Assembly (NCBI GenBank): GCA_003991915.1
Contig: RQTK01000028.1
Span: 233,253 to 297,252 of the forward strand
Origin: Elysia chlorotica
Lineage: Eukaryota > Mollusca > Gastropoda > Plakobranchidae
Length of the DNA: 64,000 nt
Reading direction: 5' to 3'
This document shows, in pieces, positions 36,609 to 47,730 of this stretch. Positions within the stretch are counted from its first letter, which is position 1. Each line of letters opens with the position of its first letter. A model generated the notes under the pieces. The model searched no databases. It worked only from the letters and a program-made list of their open reading frames with translations, and was not told where the DNA came from. A program made the translations under genes and the position numbers.

Positions 36609-36708
36609 TAGTACGGTATCCTGGTTGGTTATATTTCTTTTGATTCGTGCAGGTTAAATAGTACGGTATCCTGGTTGGTTACATTTCTTTTGACTCGTGC
36701 AGGTTAAC
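36609..36708. repeat. 50-bp tandem duplication
   Basis: TAGTACGGTATCCTGGTTGG begins at 36609 and 36659. The copies differ by about three bases. Confidence 0.94.
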
Positions 36709-37526
36709 CAATCAATGATGGTCACCAATCAGATGTATAGATTTTTACCGAGTCCACAACCCAGTATAGCTGATCTCAAATATTGGCGAGTTAGTGTTTG
36801 GCGTAACTATACAAACAGCACTGTCTAGAAAGTCACATACACGACAACAATACAGCCAATCCACCAAAGTGTGTAACCCCAGGCATTGAGTATTTGGCGT
36901 AACGCTACAAATTGCAGTTGGCAAAAAGTCACACCTGGGGAAGGTGGACTAGCCCCACGGTCTGTGGTTGGAACACTTCCCCTCGCGCCTGTGGCGAGGT
37001 CCAGACTCCCTGATTGCCACACGAGGGCGCTAGTCCCCGGGCCAGCTGAAGGGGCAGTTGGATGACCACATCCCAGGGGACCCGGCCTTTGTGTGGACAA
37101 TGGTCAGCAGATCTTAGCAGATTTTAGTCGGCTGTAATCGATGGAGTCATAGGTCAGGGCAATCACAGCAGGATACACAGAGAAAATCGCAAGGGACTCC
37201 TGGTGGGCAACCTATGCTCTCTAAAAACACACTTTATCATGACGTGAATATAGAACATGTAATTACATGTAATTACCTTCATTTCTCGTTCGTTCCATGT
37301 AACTTTTATCCTCACCTCTTTTTTTTCTTTTAGCTTATTTTCTCTCTCAGTTTATCTTCTTCCTCCCATTCCTCTTTCACCCCCCTCTTTCCCTACTAGT
37401 CATTCTCTTTTTTTATCGTGTTTTTCCACTACATTTTCTATTTGCGTTGTTTCTCATTTAAATCGTCATCTTCTGTAGTCGAACCCCGCTCTCTCCATAA
37501 ATAAACCTTCTCTCATCCCTCTCTTG

Positions 37527-37533
<7 letters not shown>
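36709..37533. other. Unannotated spacer
   Basis: Weak internal similarity between about 36783-36835 and 36885-36935 (TTTGGCGTAAC, then AAAAGTCACA). No gene recognised. Confidence 0.5.

Positions 37534-37601
<68 letters not shown>
37534..37601. repeat. (CT)n microsatellite
   Basis: Pure CT dinucleotide. Confidence 0.97.
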
Positions 37602-37604
<3 letters not shown>

Positions 37605-38097
37605 CTCTGTTCCTTCCTCCATTACCCTATCTCCTCTATTTCCTCACATAGAGACCCCCGCACCAGCCATGATCCTCACACACAGAAACACCCTTTCCAT
37701 CATCTTCAAACAAACATCACATTTTTATGACAAGGCCTTTTATTTTTGTTTGTGGCTTTCCATATTTTGGCCATCTTTTCTGTCCTTTCTACAACTTCCT
37801 GCCCATCGCTGGCCAAACATCCGGTGACTGGGGGTCTGGGGGTCTGGTCGCCTCCCTTGCCCCATGCCGGTCGGCCTGTGATGTGGTAGCGAGACTAGCA
37901 TCCCGAGATTAGCGCCGATTAATGGATTAGCACAGAGATGGGGAGAACAAACCCGCGGTCTCAGTGAGGCGCTCTGTCAAGACTGGGAGAGACAGGCAGC
38001 CGCGGGGACCAGGGGGGCAGGGGGCATGTTTGGCGCCCGTCCTGGGAACTCGGTGCATCCTCCCCAGGTGAGGACGGTGGAGGTGGTGATGGGACTG

Positions 38098-38318
38098 GAG
38101 TAGAAGAAGAGGAGGAGGAGGAGGGCGAGGAGGAGTGAGGAGAAGGAGGAGGAGGAGGACGAGGAGAAGAAAGTGAAGGAGGACGAGAAGGAGGAGGAGG
38201 AGGACGAGGAGAGAAGGAGGAAGAGGAGGAGGAGGAGAAGGAGGAGAAGGAGGAGAAGGAGGAGGAGGAGGACGAGGAGAAGAAAGTGAAGGAGGACGAG
38301 AAAGAGGAGAAGAGGAAA
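38098..38318. repeat. Polypurine GGA/GAA tract with an internal duplication
   Basis: About 220 bp of nearly continuous purines on the plus strand. GAGGACGAGGAGAAGAAAGT with GAAGGAGGACGAGAA occurs twice (about 38156 and 38269). It gives Leu/Ser-rich frames on the minus strand. Long mirror-like polypurine tracts can form intramolecular triplexes; that is general knowledge and untested here. Confidence 0.93.
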
Positions 38319-38497
38319 CGATGTCACATGATTTTCATTAGTACCCATCTTCACATTTCATTTTGTTTAATACTCTATTGGCGTACATGGGATATACGAT
38401 AAGCTCCTTTGTATAGTTGATTGTGTCACTTAATGTCATCGAATTGTCATAACTGATCGCTTGAGAATACAGACGCTGCAATTGGTGATTGAGGTAG

Positions 38498-38500
<3 letters not shown>

Positions 38501-38578
<78 letters not shown>
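38501..38578. repeat. (AG)n microsatellite
   Basis: Pure AG dinucleotide. Confidence 0.97.
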
Positions 38579-38581
<3 letters not shown>

Positions 38582-39503
38582 AGAAAAGATAACACTCCGT
38601 CATGAGAAAGCTCGTGGTGACATGCGCATCCCTGTGCCATCTTAATTTCACCCCAATTTCTTCCTTTATGAGTCGATATATACACTCGTTAAAAATAAAT
38701 TTGGAAAAGGGTCATATCAATGCTGGGCTGTGGGCAGGTTTTTATGTTTTTTTTTTTTAATATCGATTTTCCCCTTTCCGATTTTTGTAACTTTACGCTT
38801 GGTATGGTGGCTCAATATTTCGAACAATAAGAGTAAGTGCAACTAAAAAGGTTTTTAAAGATAAATGGCTTCAAGTTTCTTATCTTATGAATCGATCGGT
38901 ACTTCAATCGCTGATCATGGTAAACCTCATCTTGCATTGACCAGCGATAAGTGTCTATGATACAGTTCCCGGTGTAGCTAAAAAAAGGAAGGAAATGTAA
39001 AAAAAAAAAAAAGGAGACATTGCCTTCGAGGAATCACATTCAGCTATTTTGGACCACAGTGTCAACAAAACTTTTCTAAAGCGGAGACCGGTGGAGAAGC
39101 CGAGTTGTTAGGGCAGACTTTCTGCTGGCAGAAAATGGTCGTGGCTTTGTTTGAGAATTTCACATGGATGGCGCGAGGGAATGTTGTGTTGCTGTGGCTT
39201 TGCTGTTGGAAGAATAGCGCGGCGCGGCGCAGAGAATTTTGTAGACAAGTGAAAATCGCAGGGGATTACTACGGTGACAGAGTTACGTGCGATGTTTGTG
39301 CGAGGGGCCCGTCGCTTGGACTGAAAATCTCTTTGAAAAAAAAAAAGAAATAGAAAGAAAAATCTCTGTCCTTCTCTATATCAATATCTCTCTGTCTCCC
39401 TCCATCTGTATGTCTGTTTTTCTGTTTGTCTCGTGTGTCTCTTTTGTCTGCCTCTCTGTCTGTTTTTGTCAGCGTATCTGTCTACATATATGTATGATTG
39501 CCC

Positions 39504-39508
<5 letters not shown>
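38579..39508. other. Unannotated spacer
   Basis: A plus-strand frame at 39105-39353 (82 codons) lies in a locally GC-richer patch near 39090-39310. It has no recognised domain. Confidence 0.45.
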
Positions 39509-39562
<54 letters not shown>

Positions 39563-39566
39563 TCTC

Positions 39567-39613
<47 letters not shown>
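39509..39613. repeat. (CT)n microsatellite
   Basis: CT repeat with two CCC interruptions. Confidence 0.97.
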
Positions 39614-39616
<3 letters not shown>

Positions 39617-40720
39617 TCTCACTAAACCGATAAAATAGGTAGCAAGTGAGAAAAGAAGAGAAACTAAGAGACAACGATTTGAAAACAAAGGAGTTAAAGA
39701 GAAAATATTCGCGTGGTGTGAGTTGTACCTATTCTCAACTTTCTCTCCATGTTACTGGGGAAAAGGGAGGGGTGTAATTCTTAGATGAGGAAGTGGATTT
39801 TAAGCGTGTCTCTAAGTTTGGTACATTTTAGGGTCATGTTGACCAAAACTTGACGTATTAAGTTAGACTTGAGATGAAAGAAGGGTCATTGATTCCTTAG
39901 CAAATAAAACTCTGCTAAAACCGTAACGAGGACTAGCGAGAAGATCCTTTAGCGTGCGATGTGCTGCTCTGCTAGTTTGGCGATTTTAATTCAAAGAGAC
40001 GCGTTTGGCTTTATAAGCTAAGAGGGACAGCATTCTGTTTGGGTTCTTTCTGAGGATGGCCTCACTTCGTGTGCTGGCCGACTGAACGGGTAGTCAGCTA
40101 AGCCACCTCTGGTGCACTTTTCTAAATCTTAGAATTCGGAATAAATTATGGACGTTTGGATAAAGGCAGTTGGAAGAAATCGAATTCTTTACAAACTAAA
40201 AGGACGAATTATCCGAATTGTTAATCACATGACTGCATGAAAGTGATGGTAGTGAGCAACAAGGGGAAAGTGGCACAAAGAGATGCATAGAGTATAAGAG
40301 GAGTGTGAGACAGAATATAATAGATTAATAGATGAGTAGGTAGATAGAGAGATAGATGGATATATTATATTATTAGACATAGAGATAAAATTAAAAAGGA
40401 GAGACAGAGACAGAGAGTAAAAGAGGCAGGGTATAAGAAAAGAAAACGACTTAAGCACAAGAGATCCCAGCAGAATCCGTGTATGCCTGGAAAGCCACCA
40501 ACAAGGCAAGCAGAGCAAGTCGCACGCAACCGCCCGAGTCCAGAGCTAGATCTTCTTCTAGTCGTAGGCAGGTCTTGTCAATCCAGCCATCTTTCAAATT
40601 ATAAATATTATTTCAGTCCAGCCAGTTTGAGAAAGTGCGCGTGAATACACGTGTGTGTCGCAGGGTTGTCATCTGTGGTCCTCGCCGCGCCCCGCCAACC
40701 CGCCATTCCTGGCACTGGGA
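39614..40720. other. Unannotated spacer
   Basis: No gene recognised. GATA-rich patch near 40330-40365. Confidence 0.5.
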
Positions 40721-40987
40721 TGACGTCATGCCCGCCCTCAGCAAACGAGCTGAGCTCCTAGATCTATAGCTCAGCTAGATGTGATAAAAACACCTGTAAC
40801 ACCAAAGCGCAGGTTTCTGCGCAAGTTACAAAATCTTCCATCTCCTCCCAAGAAAGACCAACATCAGCTTGACAGATTTTTGGCGGACAAAATCAAAATC
40901 TGCAAGATTCCACATGTCCCTGGCATAGCAAACTTCTGCATAGAGACCGTTTCACTGGAATTCTTGCCTTTGGTGAGAAAACCGTAA
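40721..40987 (+). other. Weak candidate promoter/exon: CRE octamer and a 78-codon open frame
   Basis: TGACGTCA at 40721-40728 sits in a GC-rich, CpG-containing stretch (40655-40745). An open frame runs from 40754 to the TAA at 40985, with no ATG; TCAG/C at 40774 could be an acceptor and TTTG/GTGAGA at 40973 a donor. The predicted peptide is basic and Pro/Lys-rich at first (KTPVTPKRRFLRKLQNLPSP), then mixed. It is not low complexity and overlaps no repeat I found, which sets it apart from other frames here. I recognise no family, and it may be chance. Confidence 0.15.
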
Positions 40988-42160
40988 ATCGTGTAGTCTA
41001 CAGTGAATTCTATGCTCAGATTTCTTCATGCCACGATATACCTGTCCACATCCTTACAAATCACTGATAGAACCTTAAAAAAACCGGATTTTCCCCCTTC
41101 TATTTTCTAGCCTGCAAGCGATAAGAAAGTCAATTTTGTTATTAACATTGCAAAAAATCGTGTTTACTTTTGTCCGTTATTCTACAATCTTGGCCCTAGA
41201 TCTATGTTTAGAACCAGTTTCCACAATGCCCACGAATTTCGTGGGTTGCCAACTAGATCTAGTTCTAATAACCCCATACGTTTAACGCGGCGGTTCTAAT
41301 AATTATTACGATATTAAAATGTACACGATCTGCGTGACACAATTGTGTTTGTAGTGTAAATAGTCTCTCCACACTGGACCAAAAATTAATTTTCTTGGCT
41401 AGATTTCCTGAAAGGCCAAGTTAGAATTCAACATGTTTCTTGCTTTTAAGAACTCATCGAGGTTTTGAGCTGCATGCTAGCAATTTGGTACAATGTACTT
41501 TGAAAAAATGTCAATTCCCAGATTTTGCTTTTGTTTGAGAATGGTTGAGATGCGAGTACTAATGCCGACTGGCGCTCTCTCCAAGTATTCAGTCTATACT
41601 TCAACTTTGGATTAAATATCTGCAACTTAGTTTTGTTACTTCTCTGGACATCATAATACACACCACGCACACGATTTTTGTATATCTAAACCTGAAGATT
41701 GTAACACACAGGATCTCAGTTCGTAATAAAGTTATCCCGCTTAAACCTTTAAAAAGCCTAGGCAGGATTAACACACAGTTCATGTTGCGATTTTCCTGAG
41801 TTTCATCTCTAAAGATAACATGAGCTTCTTAAAACATCGTCAAAATGACTTCCTGTATTGGAATGTGCCTGTTTATCTAGACACTACTGTCATAAAATAA
41901 GGCCTACAAACGTAAATAGAGAATTTGAGAGAGATTGAACCTTGAGAGACTGACAATTTCAGGAACTTGAAACACAAAACGACAAGAACAATCACAGCAA
42001 ACTAATCGCTTAATTCAGTGGAATGTTCTAAAACTAACAACATAGGATATTTCCTTTGCATAAAATGAGTATATAAATATTATTTTCAATTTTGCCCTTA
42101 TGATATTCTGAATTTCACAGCAGAAACGTGTTCATTTCCATTTTCATTTTTTTACTAACC

Positions 42161-42164
<4 letters not shown>
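40988..42164. other. Unannotated AT-rich spacer
   Basis: Nothing recognised. Confidence 0.5.

Positions 42165-42167
<3 letters not shown>

Positions 42168-42229
<62 letters not shown>
42168..42229. repeat. (CT)n microsatellite
   Basis: Pure CT dinucleotide. Confidence 0.97.
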
Positions 42230-42232
<3 letters not shown>

Positions 42233-42497
42233 ACCATCATGCATTGCCATCTCTCATCTGCTTGATACACCAAACGCCTGATATCCATCACTGATACATG
42301 TACTCGTCGCCTGAACTTCATGACATTAAAGTAATTTAACCTCTCGGAGAGCAGCTTTCTCACCTGCTTCATACATACATAATGTTTGAGGTACTATCCC
42401 AGGTTGCAACGCTGTTTGACGTCCGCTCAACCAAACGTTTACATGGGCCAAACATACAGAAATATGCAGAGAGAATTTGACACCGCTAGGAATTATG

Positions 42498-42578
42498 ACA
42501 TGCACGAAAAGTTTACTGGCCTTACTGTTTATCGATTATAACATGCACGAAAAGTTTACTGGCCTTACTGTTTATCGA
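42498..42578. repeat. 43-bp tandem duplication
   Basis: ACATGCACGAAAAGTTTACT with GGCCTTACTGTTTATCGA occurs at 42498 and 42541. Confidence 0.95.
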
Positions 42579-42659
42579 CATATTACAGTGTCGCATCTTA
42601 CAAAGAATGCGCATTTTCACACCAGCAGCCCCGACAACGCCACAAAAGGGAAAACCATC

Positions 42660-42875
42660 TCCAAGCAAAGAACTGGTGGCGCTTTTGGGTTCTATTCGGA
42701 AGGTTCACGATTCGATCCCACAGTCGTGCAAGTTTGTCAGTTGGTCGTTCCCTTAATGGTCATTATGATCTTCTCAGACAGAAGTCGTGCTATCGCAGCT
42801 CTAACCCTGCGTGGCAGCACGTAACATTATCAGACGTCAGTGTTGGGATCCGTCGCCGTACATGATGTGCCTCCC
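42660..42875 (+). mobile_element. Diverged tRNA-derived SINE
   Basis: The head is poor (AACTGGTGGCGCTTTTGGGT) but has a B-box-like ACGATTCGATCCC. The core is clear: GCGTGGCAGCACGTAACATT then ATCAGACGTCAGTGTTGGGA and TCCGTCGCCGTA. That core matches the 62295 copy at most positions even though head and tail do not. Confidence 0.6.
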
Positions 42876-43420
42876 TAACCTACGAGACTGTAAAAGAGGA
42901 CAGAGAACAGGGAACTTTGTTTGTATCCAAGTGTCGCGTCAGCCAAATCTCTTAGTCCCATCTACCTTATCTATTTCTATTTTGGGCCAAGTATTTCTTC
43001 ACCGCAGCATCAAAAGGAAACCGAAGCCAAGTGTACCTAATCTGTGTGGGGAGAACGGGAAAAATACGGTAAAATCAAACAGATGTGTGCAGGCAGGGAG
43101 CCTACCTGATACTCTGTCAAACAGACCGCTTGCTCAAGGCGGATGGAGAGTGGACTTTGTTCCAGCGTCTCAACATCCAAGTTGAGTGAGGAGGGCAAGA
43201 TCTGAGGGGATTTCACTGCCCCAAAAAGTTTCAATTCCTTCAGACCGAAATTAGATACCCACTGTATATACCTACCCTTTACTTTTAACCAAACCTTTTA
43301 AGCACATTTTTACTACTCAGAGAGAAAAAGGAGTCACCGTTGCTACTAGTATAATGCATTAACTGTCTTAGGACATCATGGGCACAACATAGCCGTTACC
43401 GTGCCGTAAAACAAACTCAC
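42876..43420. other. Unannotated spacer
   Basis: A plus-strand frame ending at 43185 starts within the SINE and continues through unique DNA. No domain recognised. Confidence 0.45.
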
Positions 43421-43426
43421 TCACTC

Positions 43427-43427
43427 A

Positions 43428-43458
<31 letters not shown>

Positions 43459-43462
43459 TCAT

Positions 43463-43528
<66 letters not shown>
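43427..43528. repeat. (CT)n microsatellite in two or three blocks
   Basis: CT blocks separated by AACCTCATT and TTCTC interruptions. Confidence 0.96.
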
Positions 43529-43533
<5 letters not shown>

Positions 43534-43778
43534 TACTTTGCATTGTTTGTGCCCCTCTTCTACCTTTGCATTTGACCATTTGCATTCTGTACCTTCTTGC
43601 CAGTCTAATCTGCCTATAGCACTTCCCACCCCCACAAACTGTTCAGATTTCTTTAGATGCATGTCATGTATTAATAGAGAGCGACGCAAACGTTTCACCA
43701 CGACGGTGTATGTCATAATAATTATTGTGTTTTTGTTCCAGACATAAGTTTCAGAGACACAGAAGAGAGAATTAGAAA

Positions 43779-43779
43779 G

Positions 43780-43842
<63 letters not shown>
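43779..43842. repeat. (AG)n microsatellite
   Basis: Pure AG, followed by AGACAGATAG-type degenerate repeats to about 43900. Confidence 0.96.
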
Positions 43843-43846
<4 letters not shown>

Positions 43847-43900
43847 TAGAGACAGATAAAAATAGAGAGACAGAGAGAGACAGATAGAGACAGACAGACA

Positions 43901-44527
43901 ATAGGAACTTATATCATTATATCAAACGGAACATAGGAGATGTAGGTTTCTGTAGGGACATAGATCTAATTATCTAAAACTACCATCTTGCCCAAGCCCT
44001 GCTGTGCCGGAAATTCAGCCAAAGATTCAGCCATTCAACCGTAACGTCGCATTAGACTAGATCTAGATTTAGATTGAGATCTGATCTGTCCACAGGGAGT
44101 TCGATCACGGAGGTTGTCACGGCCAGGTCGCGTGACGCAACCCGTGTGGACAGCAGCAAATCCAGCTTACCTGACGTCGCTGTCACTCACCTTGATCTGT
44201 TGTTCAGTGGAGAAGACGCTACAGTGGTAGGGCGATTAGTTTACTGCGAGGGAAGGTGAAGGTTCACAGGTGGTGTAAGCAAGAGCTCTAGTGGGCGAAG
44301 GCGCGCGTCACGAAGTAGAATTATGGCCAAGCAGTTGTGGGTACTGTTGGACTCTGATAGTCTGACATCAAAGTGGTCGTCAACCAATACACACAGGTCC
44401 CAACAGGTTCGGATATAAAATACTGGTATGAATAATCATCAAGGTAGGAAGGGAGAGGAGAGAAAGACATACAGAAATAGAGAGACAGAGACAGAGAAAC
44501 AAGTAGCAGTAGCAGCTACACCAGTTA
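43901..44527. other. Unannotated spacer
   Basis: No gene recognised. Repeated AGATCTAGAT-like strings near 44057-44090 are common across the window and were not called as a family. Confidence 0.5.
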
Positions 44528-44802
<275 letters not shown>

Positions 44803-45365
44803 TATGTAGGAGTAGTAACATACTGCTGAAGTACAGTGAGAATTTAAAACAGGCAGACTGATCTAGAGGCACTGTTTTAGTAGAGTGCACTGGCTGTAGG
44901 ACCCAGGGTAGATGTGAGTGTTGTAGAGCCCATGAAGTGGGAGGATTTCAGAAGAGAATACAGGCAGACAACCTACGGGGGGTGAGAGGATGTGTCAGCC
45001 TGGGGATACACTGACCCCCCAACACTTCGGCCCGTTGGTAGCATTATCCAGGGATGTCCGGCAATAACACATTTAACGGTCATCCGATTCGCCCTGGCCA
45101 TTTGATCGGTTTCCGCCCACTGGTCAGTTTATGTCCATCTAATTCCGCGGCCGGAGATGTGCCTGGAGCAGGTTTACAGTGGCCGTGCTGTAATGTCCGC
45201 TGGACAATCGGCGGCCGGACACTGGGTGGAGTCTCCGCTGTCTCTCTCCGCGGACTGATGCTTGGGCGAAATCCTGAAGTAATTTATAGTCTAGGCCAGT
45301 TTATCACTGCTTTTTTGTGTGTGCAATTTCTTGCAGTTCGTTTTATAGTTTAGTTGTTATCGCTG
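44803..45365. other. Unannotated spacer
   Basis: Nothing recognised. Confidence 0.5.
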
Positions 45366-45367
45366 AT

Positions 45368-45470
45368 GTCGTTGTTGTTGTTGTAGTTGTTGTAGTTGTA
45401 GTTGCCTTTGCTGTTGTTGTTGTTGTTGCTGATGTTATTTTTCTCATTATTGTTCTTGTTGTTATTATTA
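45368..45470. repeat. (GTT)n imperfect trinucleotide tract
   Basis: GTT/GTA triplets with ATG and ATT interruptions. It gives poly-Leu or poly-Asn frames. Confidence 0.9.
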
Positions 45471-46369
45471 ATATTCACAAATAAATCGACTAAGTCGAGT
45501 AAACGATACAAGCAGAGAAAAGTACCAAACAACGAAGAACTTGCTGAAAGTACCGGAATAAAAAGGGGACAACCATTCAGGACGACGGGTTTTATTATGC
45601 AGCTCTTTGTGTGTAATCTTCGGGAATCTTAGGGAATAATGCCAGGGATGGGGAGGACACGTTATTGTCACCTGTGGTCAGTGCTGACTGCCCTGTGTGT
45701 CCAGTGTCCACAGTTAGAGTGGTGGACAGAGCTATGGACAGTGGTGGACAGTGGTGGACAGCGCCATGATCGACAGCGATGTGTCCGGCTGACAGGTTCA
45801 TGGGCCCCAGTGTGTGGGTAACGTTACAGCCTGCGCAGCGGTTTCATGATCGTCACGCTCGTTACATTTCTGTTCTTGAATACTGGAGCATAATAAAGGC
45901 TGTAATCCTCGGTACAAACGGAAATGTTGAAATGGCGAGGAAAGAATGGGCACATAATGGAAGAGTGGGATGGGGAAAGATAATGTGAGCGTTAGTGGTG
46001 AAATGTAAATAGGAGAATGAGGAAGGATGGAAGGAGCGGGAGCTTGGTTGAATCAGATACGTGCACAAACTAAACATTTTTTTTTTTAAACTCTTACTAT
46101 GCCTCGATAGATCGGAAACAAAGTAAAACATTTACAATGGTCAATGTTATAACTAGAGCTAAGATACTAAAAAAATCCAAATTGAGACGAAAGGCATATT
46201 TCTGACATTTAGATACAGGCTATATTTGATTGAAACATAGATAACGGTTCCAGGGACAAATAATTTGATGCTCACATACTCTACTGTGATTGTTTTTCAA
46301 TGTAAGTGTCCGAGCAAAACGTATGTTAGGCTTTTAAAGAGACAGAAACTCCAGCAACCGTCATGGTGG
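45471..46369. other. Unannotated spacer
   Basis: A short GTGGTGGACAG repeat (45715-45762) is present. No gene recognised. Confidence 0.5.
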
Positions 46370-47069
46370 CGGAGCGTGCTATCGCTAACAGTATCCTCTC
46401 GTAGCGTGTACCATGTAACTTTCTGTATCCAAATTTAAGGGGGAGCGTGCTATCGCTAACAGTATCCTCTCGTAGCGTGTACAATGTAACTTTCTGTATC
46501 CAAATCTAAGCGGGAGCGTGCTATCGCTAACAGTATCCTCTCGTAGCGTGTACAATGTAACTTTCTGTATCCAAATCTAAGGGGGAGCGTGCTATCGCTA
46601 ACAGTATCCTCTCGTAGCGTGTACAATGTAACTTTCTGTATCCAAATCTAAGCGGGAGCGTGCTATCGCTAACAGTATCCCTCGTAGCGTGTACAATGTA
46701 ACTTCTGTATCCAACTCTAAGGCAGAGCGTGCTATCGCTAACAGTATCCTCTCGTAGCGTGTACAATGTAACTTTCTGTATCCAAATCTAAGCGGGAGCG
46801 TGCTATCGCTAACAGTATCCTCTCGTAGCGTGTACAATGTAACTTTCTGTATCCAAATCTAAGGGGAGCGTGCTATCGCTAACAGTATCCTCTCGTAGCG
46901 TGTACAATGTAACTTTCTGTATCCAAATCTAAAGGGAGCTATCGATAACAGTATCCTCTCGTAGCGTGTACAATGTAACTTTCTGTATCCAAATCTAAAG
47001 GGGAGCGTGCTATCGCTAACAGTATCCTCTCGTAGCGTGTACAATGTAACTTTCTGTATCCAAATCTAA
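46370..47069. repeat. 71-bp minisatellite, 10 copies
   Basis: GGAGCGTGCTATCGCTAACA starts copies at 46371, 46442, 46513, 46584, 46655, about 46724, 46795, 46865, 46935 and 47002. Units continue with GTATCCTCTCGTAGCGTGTA and TAACTTTCTGTATCCAAATC. Copy 9 lacks the CGTGC stretch. Most copies are nearly identical, showing recent homogenisation. Because 71 is not a multiple of three, frames shift from copy to copy. Confidence 0.97.
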
Positions 47070-47244
47070 AGTAGGCCTACATGTAACAGTTCCACATATC
47101 TCTGGCAGAGATGTATGTTTCAATACAGATTCGAATGGAGATGGGTCGTCTTTCGCCTGATGAAACTGCCAGGGTTAGAAAGAGCTGAACCTTTGTTGGT
47201 TGACCAATCAGAGCTTTGACGTGCCACTTGGTCATGGGCCAGAA

Positions 47245-47436
47245 CGCTTAGGTTAGAGCGCAGGCTCTCCAGGCAGGGGGTCCTTGGTTCAAGCCCCGCT
47301 CTGGCGGCCGCGTTTTCTCCCTAGTGGTTGGGCCGGTGTCAGTTTATATAATGTAATGTGATCGGCCACGCCCCGGGCATCCCGCTCTGGGGTCCTGCCG
47401 CCGCTTAGGCTCTGTGCGGCTTAGGAGACGTTAACT
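47245..47436 (+). mobile_element. Diverged tRNA-derived SINE
   Basis: The head has GCTTAGGTTAGAGCGCAGGC (A-box region) and CCTTGGTTCAAGCCCCGC (B box). The body has TCCCTAGTGGTTGGGCCGGT, GTCAGTTTATATAATG, TGATCGGCCACGC and CGCTCTGGGGTCCTGCCGCC. It ends near GGAGACGTTAACTTAAG. It is closest to the 16662 copy. Confidence 0.65.
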
Positions 47437-47520
47437 TAAGAGAGATCTTGGCTTTGTCTGGCCAAAGGTCACTCTCTACACGCCAGGCCTGTGGACAGAG
47501 GGGAACAGCAGTGTGGGCGA

Positions 47521-47730
47521 CACAGCCGGGGATACAGTGTAGTGCACCCTCACAGCCGGGGATACAGTGTAGTGCACCCTCACAGCCGGGGATACAGTGT
47601 AGTGCACCCTCACAGCCGGGGATACAGTGTAGTGCACCGTCACAGCCGGGGATACAGTGTAGTGCACCCTCACAGCCGGGGATACAGTGTAGTGCACCCT
47701 CACAGCCGGGGATACAGTGTAGTGCACCAT
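47521..47730. repeat. 30-bp minisatellite, exactly 7 copies
   Basis: CACAGCCGGGGATACAGTGT plus AGTGCACCCT repeats at 47521, 47551, 47581, 47611, 47641, 47671 and 47701 with only one or two variant bases (ACCGT in copy 4, ACCAT at the end). The unit has a multiple of three bases and no stop in several frames, so decapeptide-repeat frames open on both strands. They do not extend into anything recognisable outside the array. Confidence 0.98.

Noticed and set aside
46527..47044. Repeated peptide MYTLREDTVSDST on the minus strand
   Set aside because: It comes from the 71-bp minisatellite; the frame shifts with each copy and no extended protein results.
47521..47730. CRISPR-like array of 30-bp repeats
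   Set aside because: The repeats are contiguous with no spacers and the DNA is eukaryotic in character.
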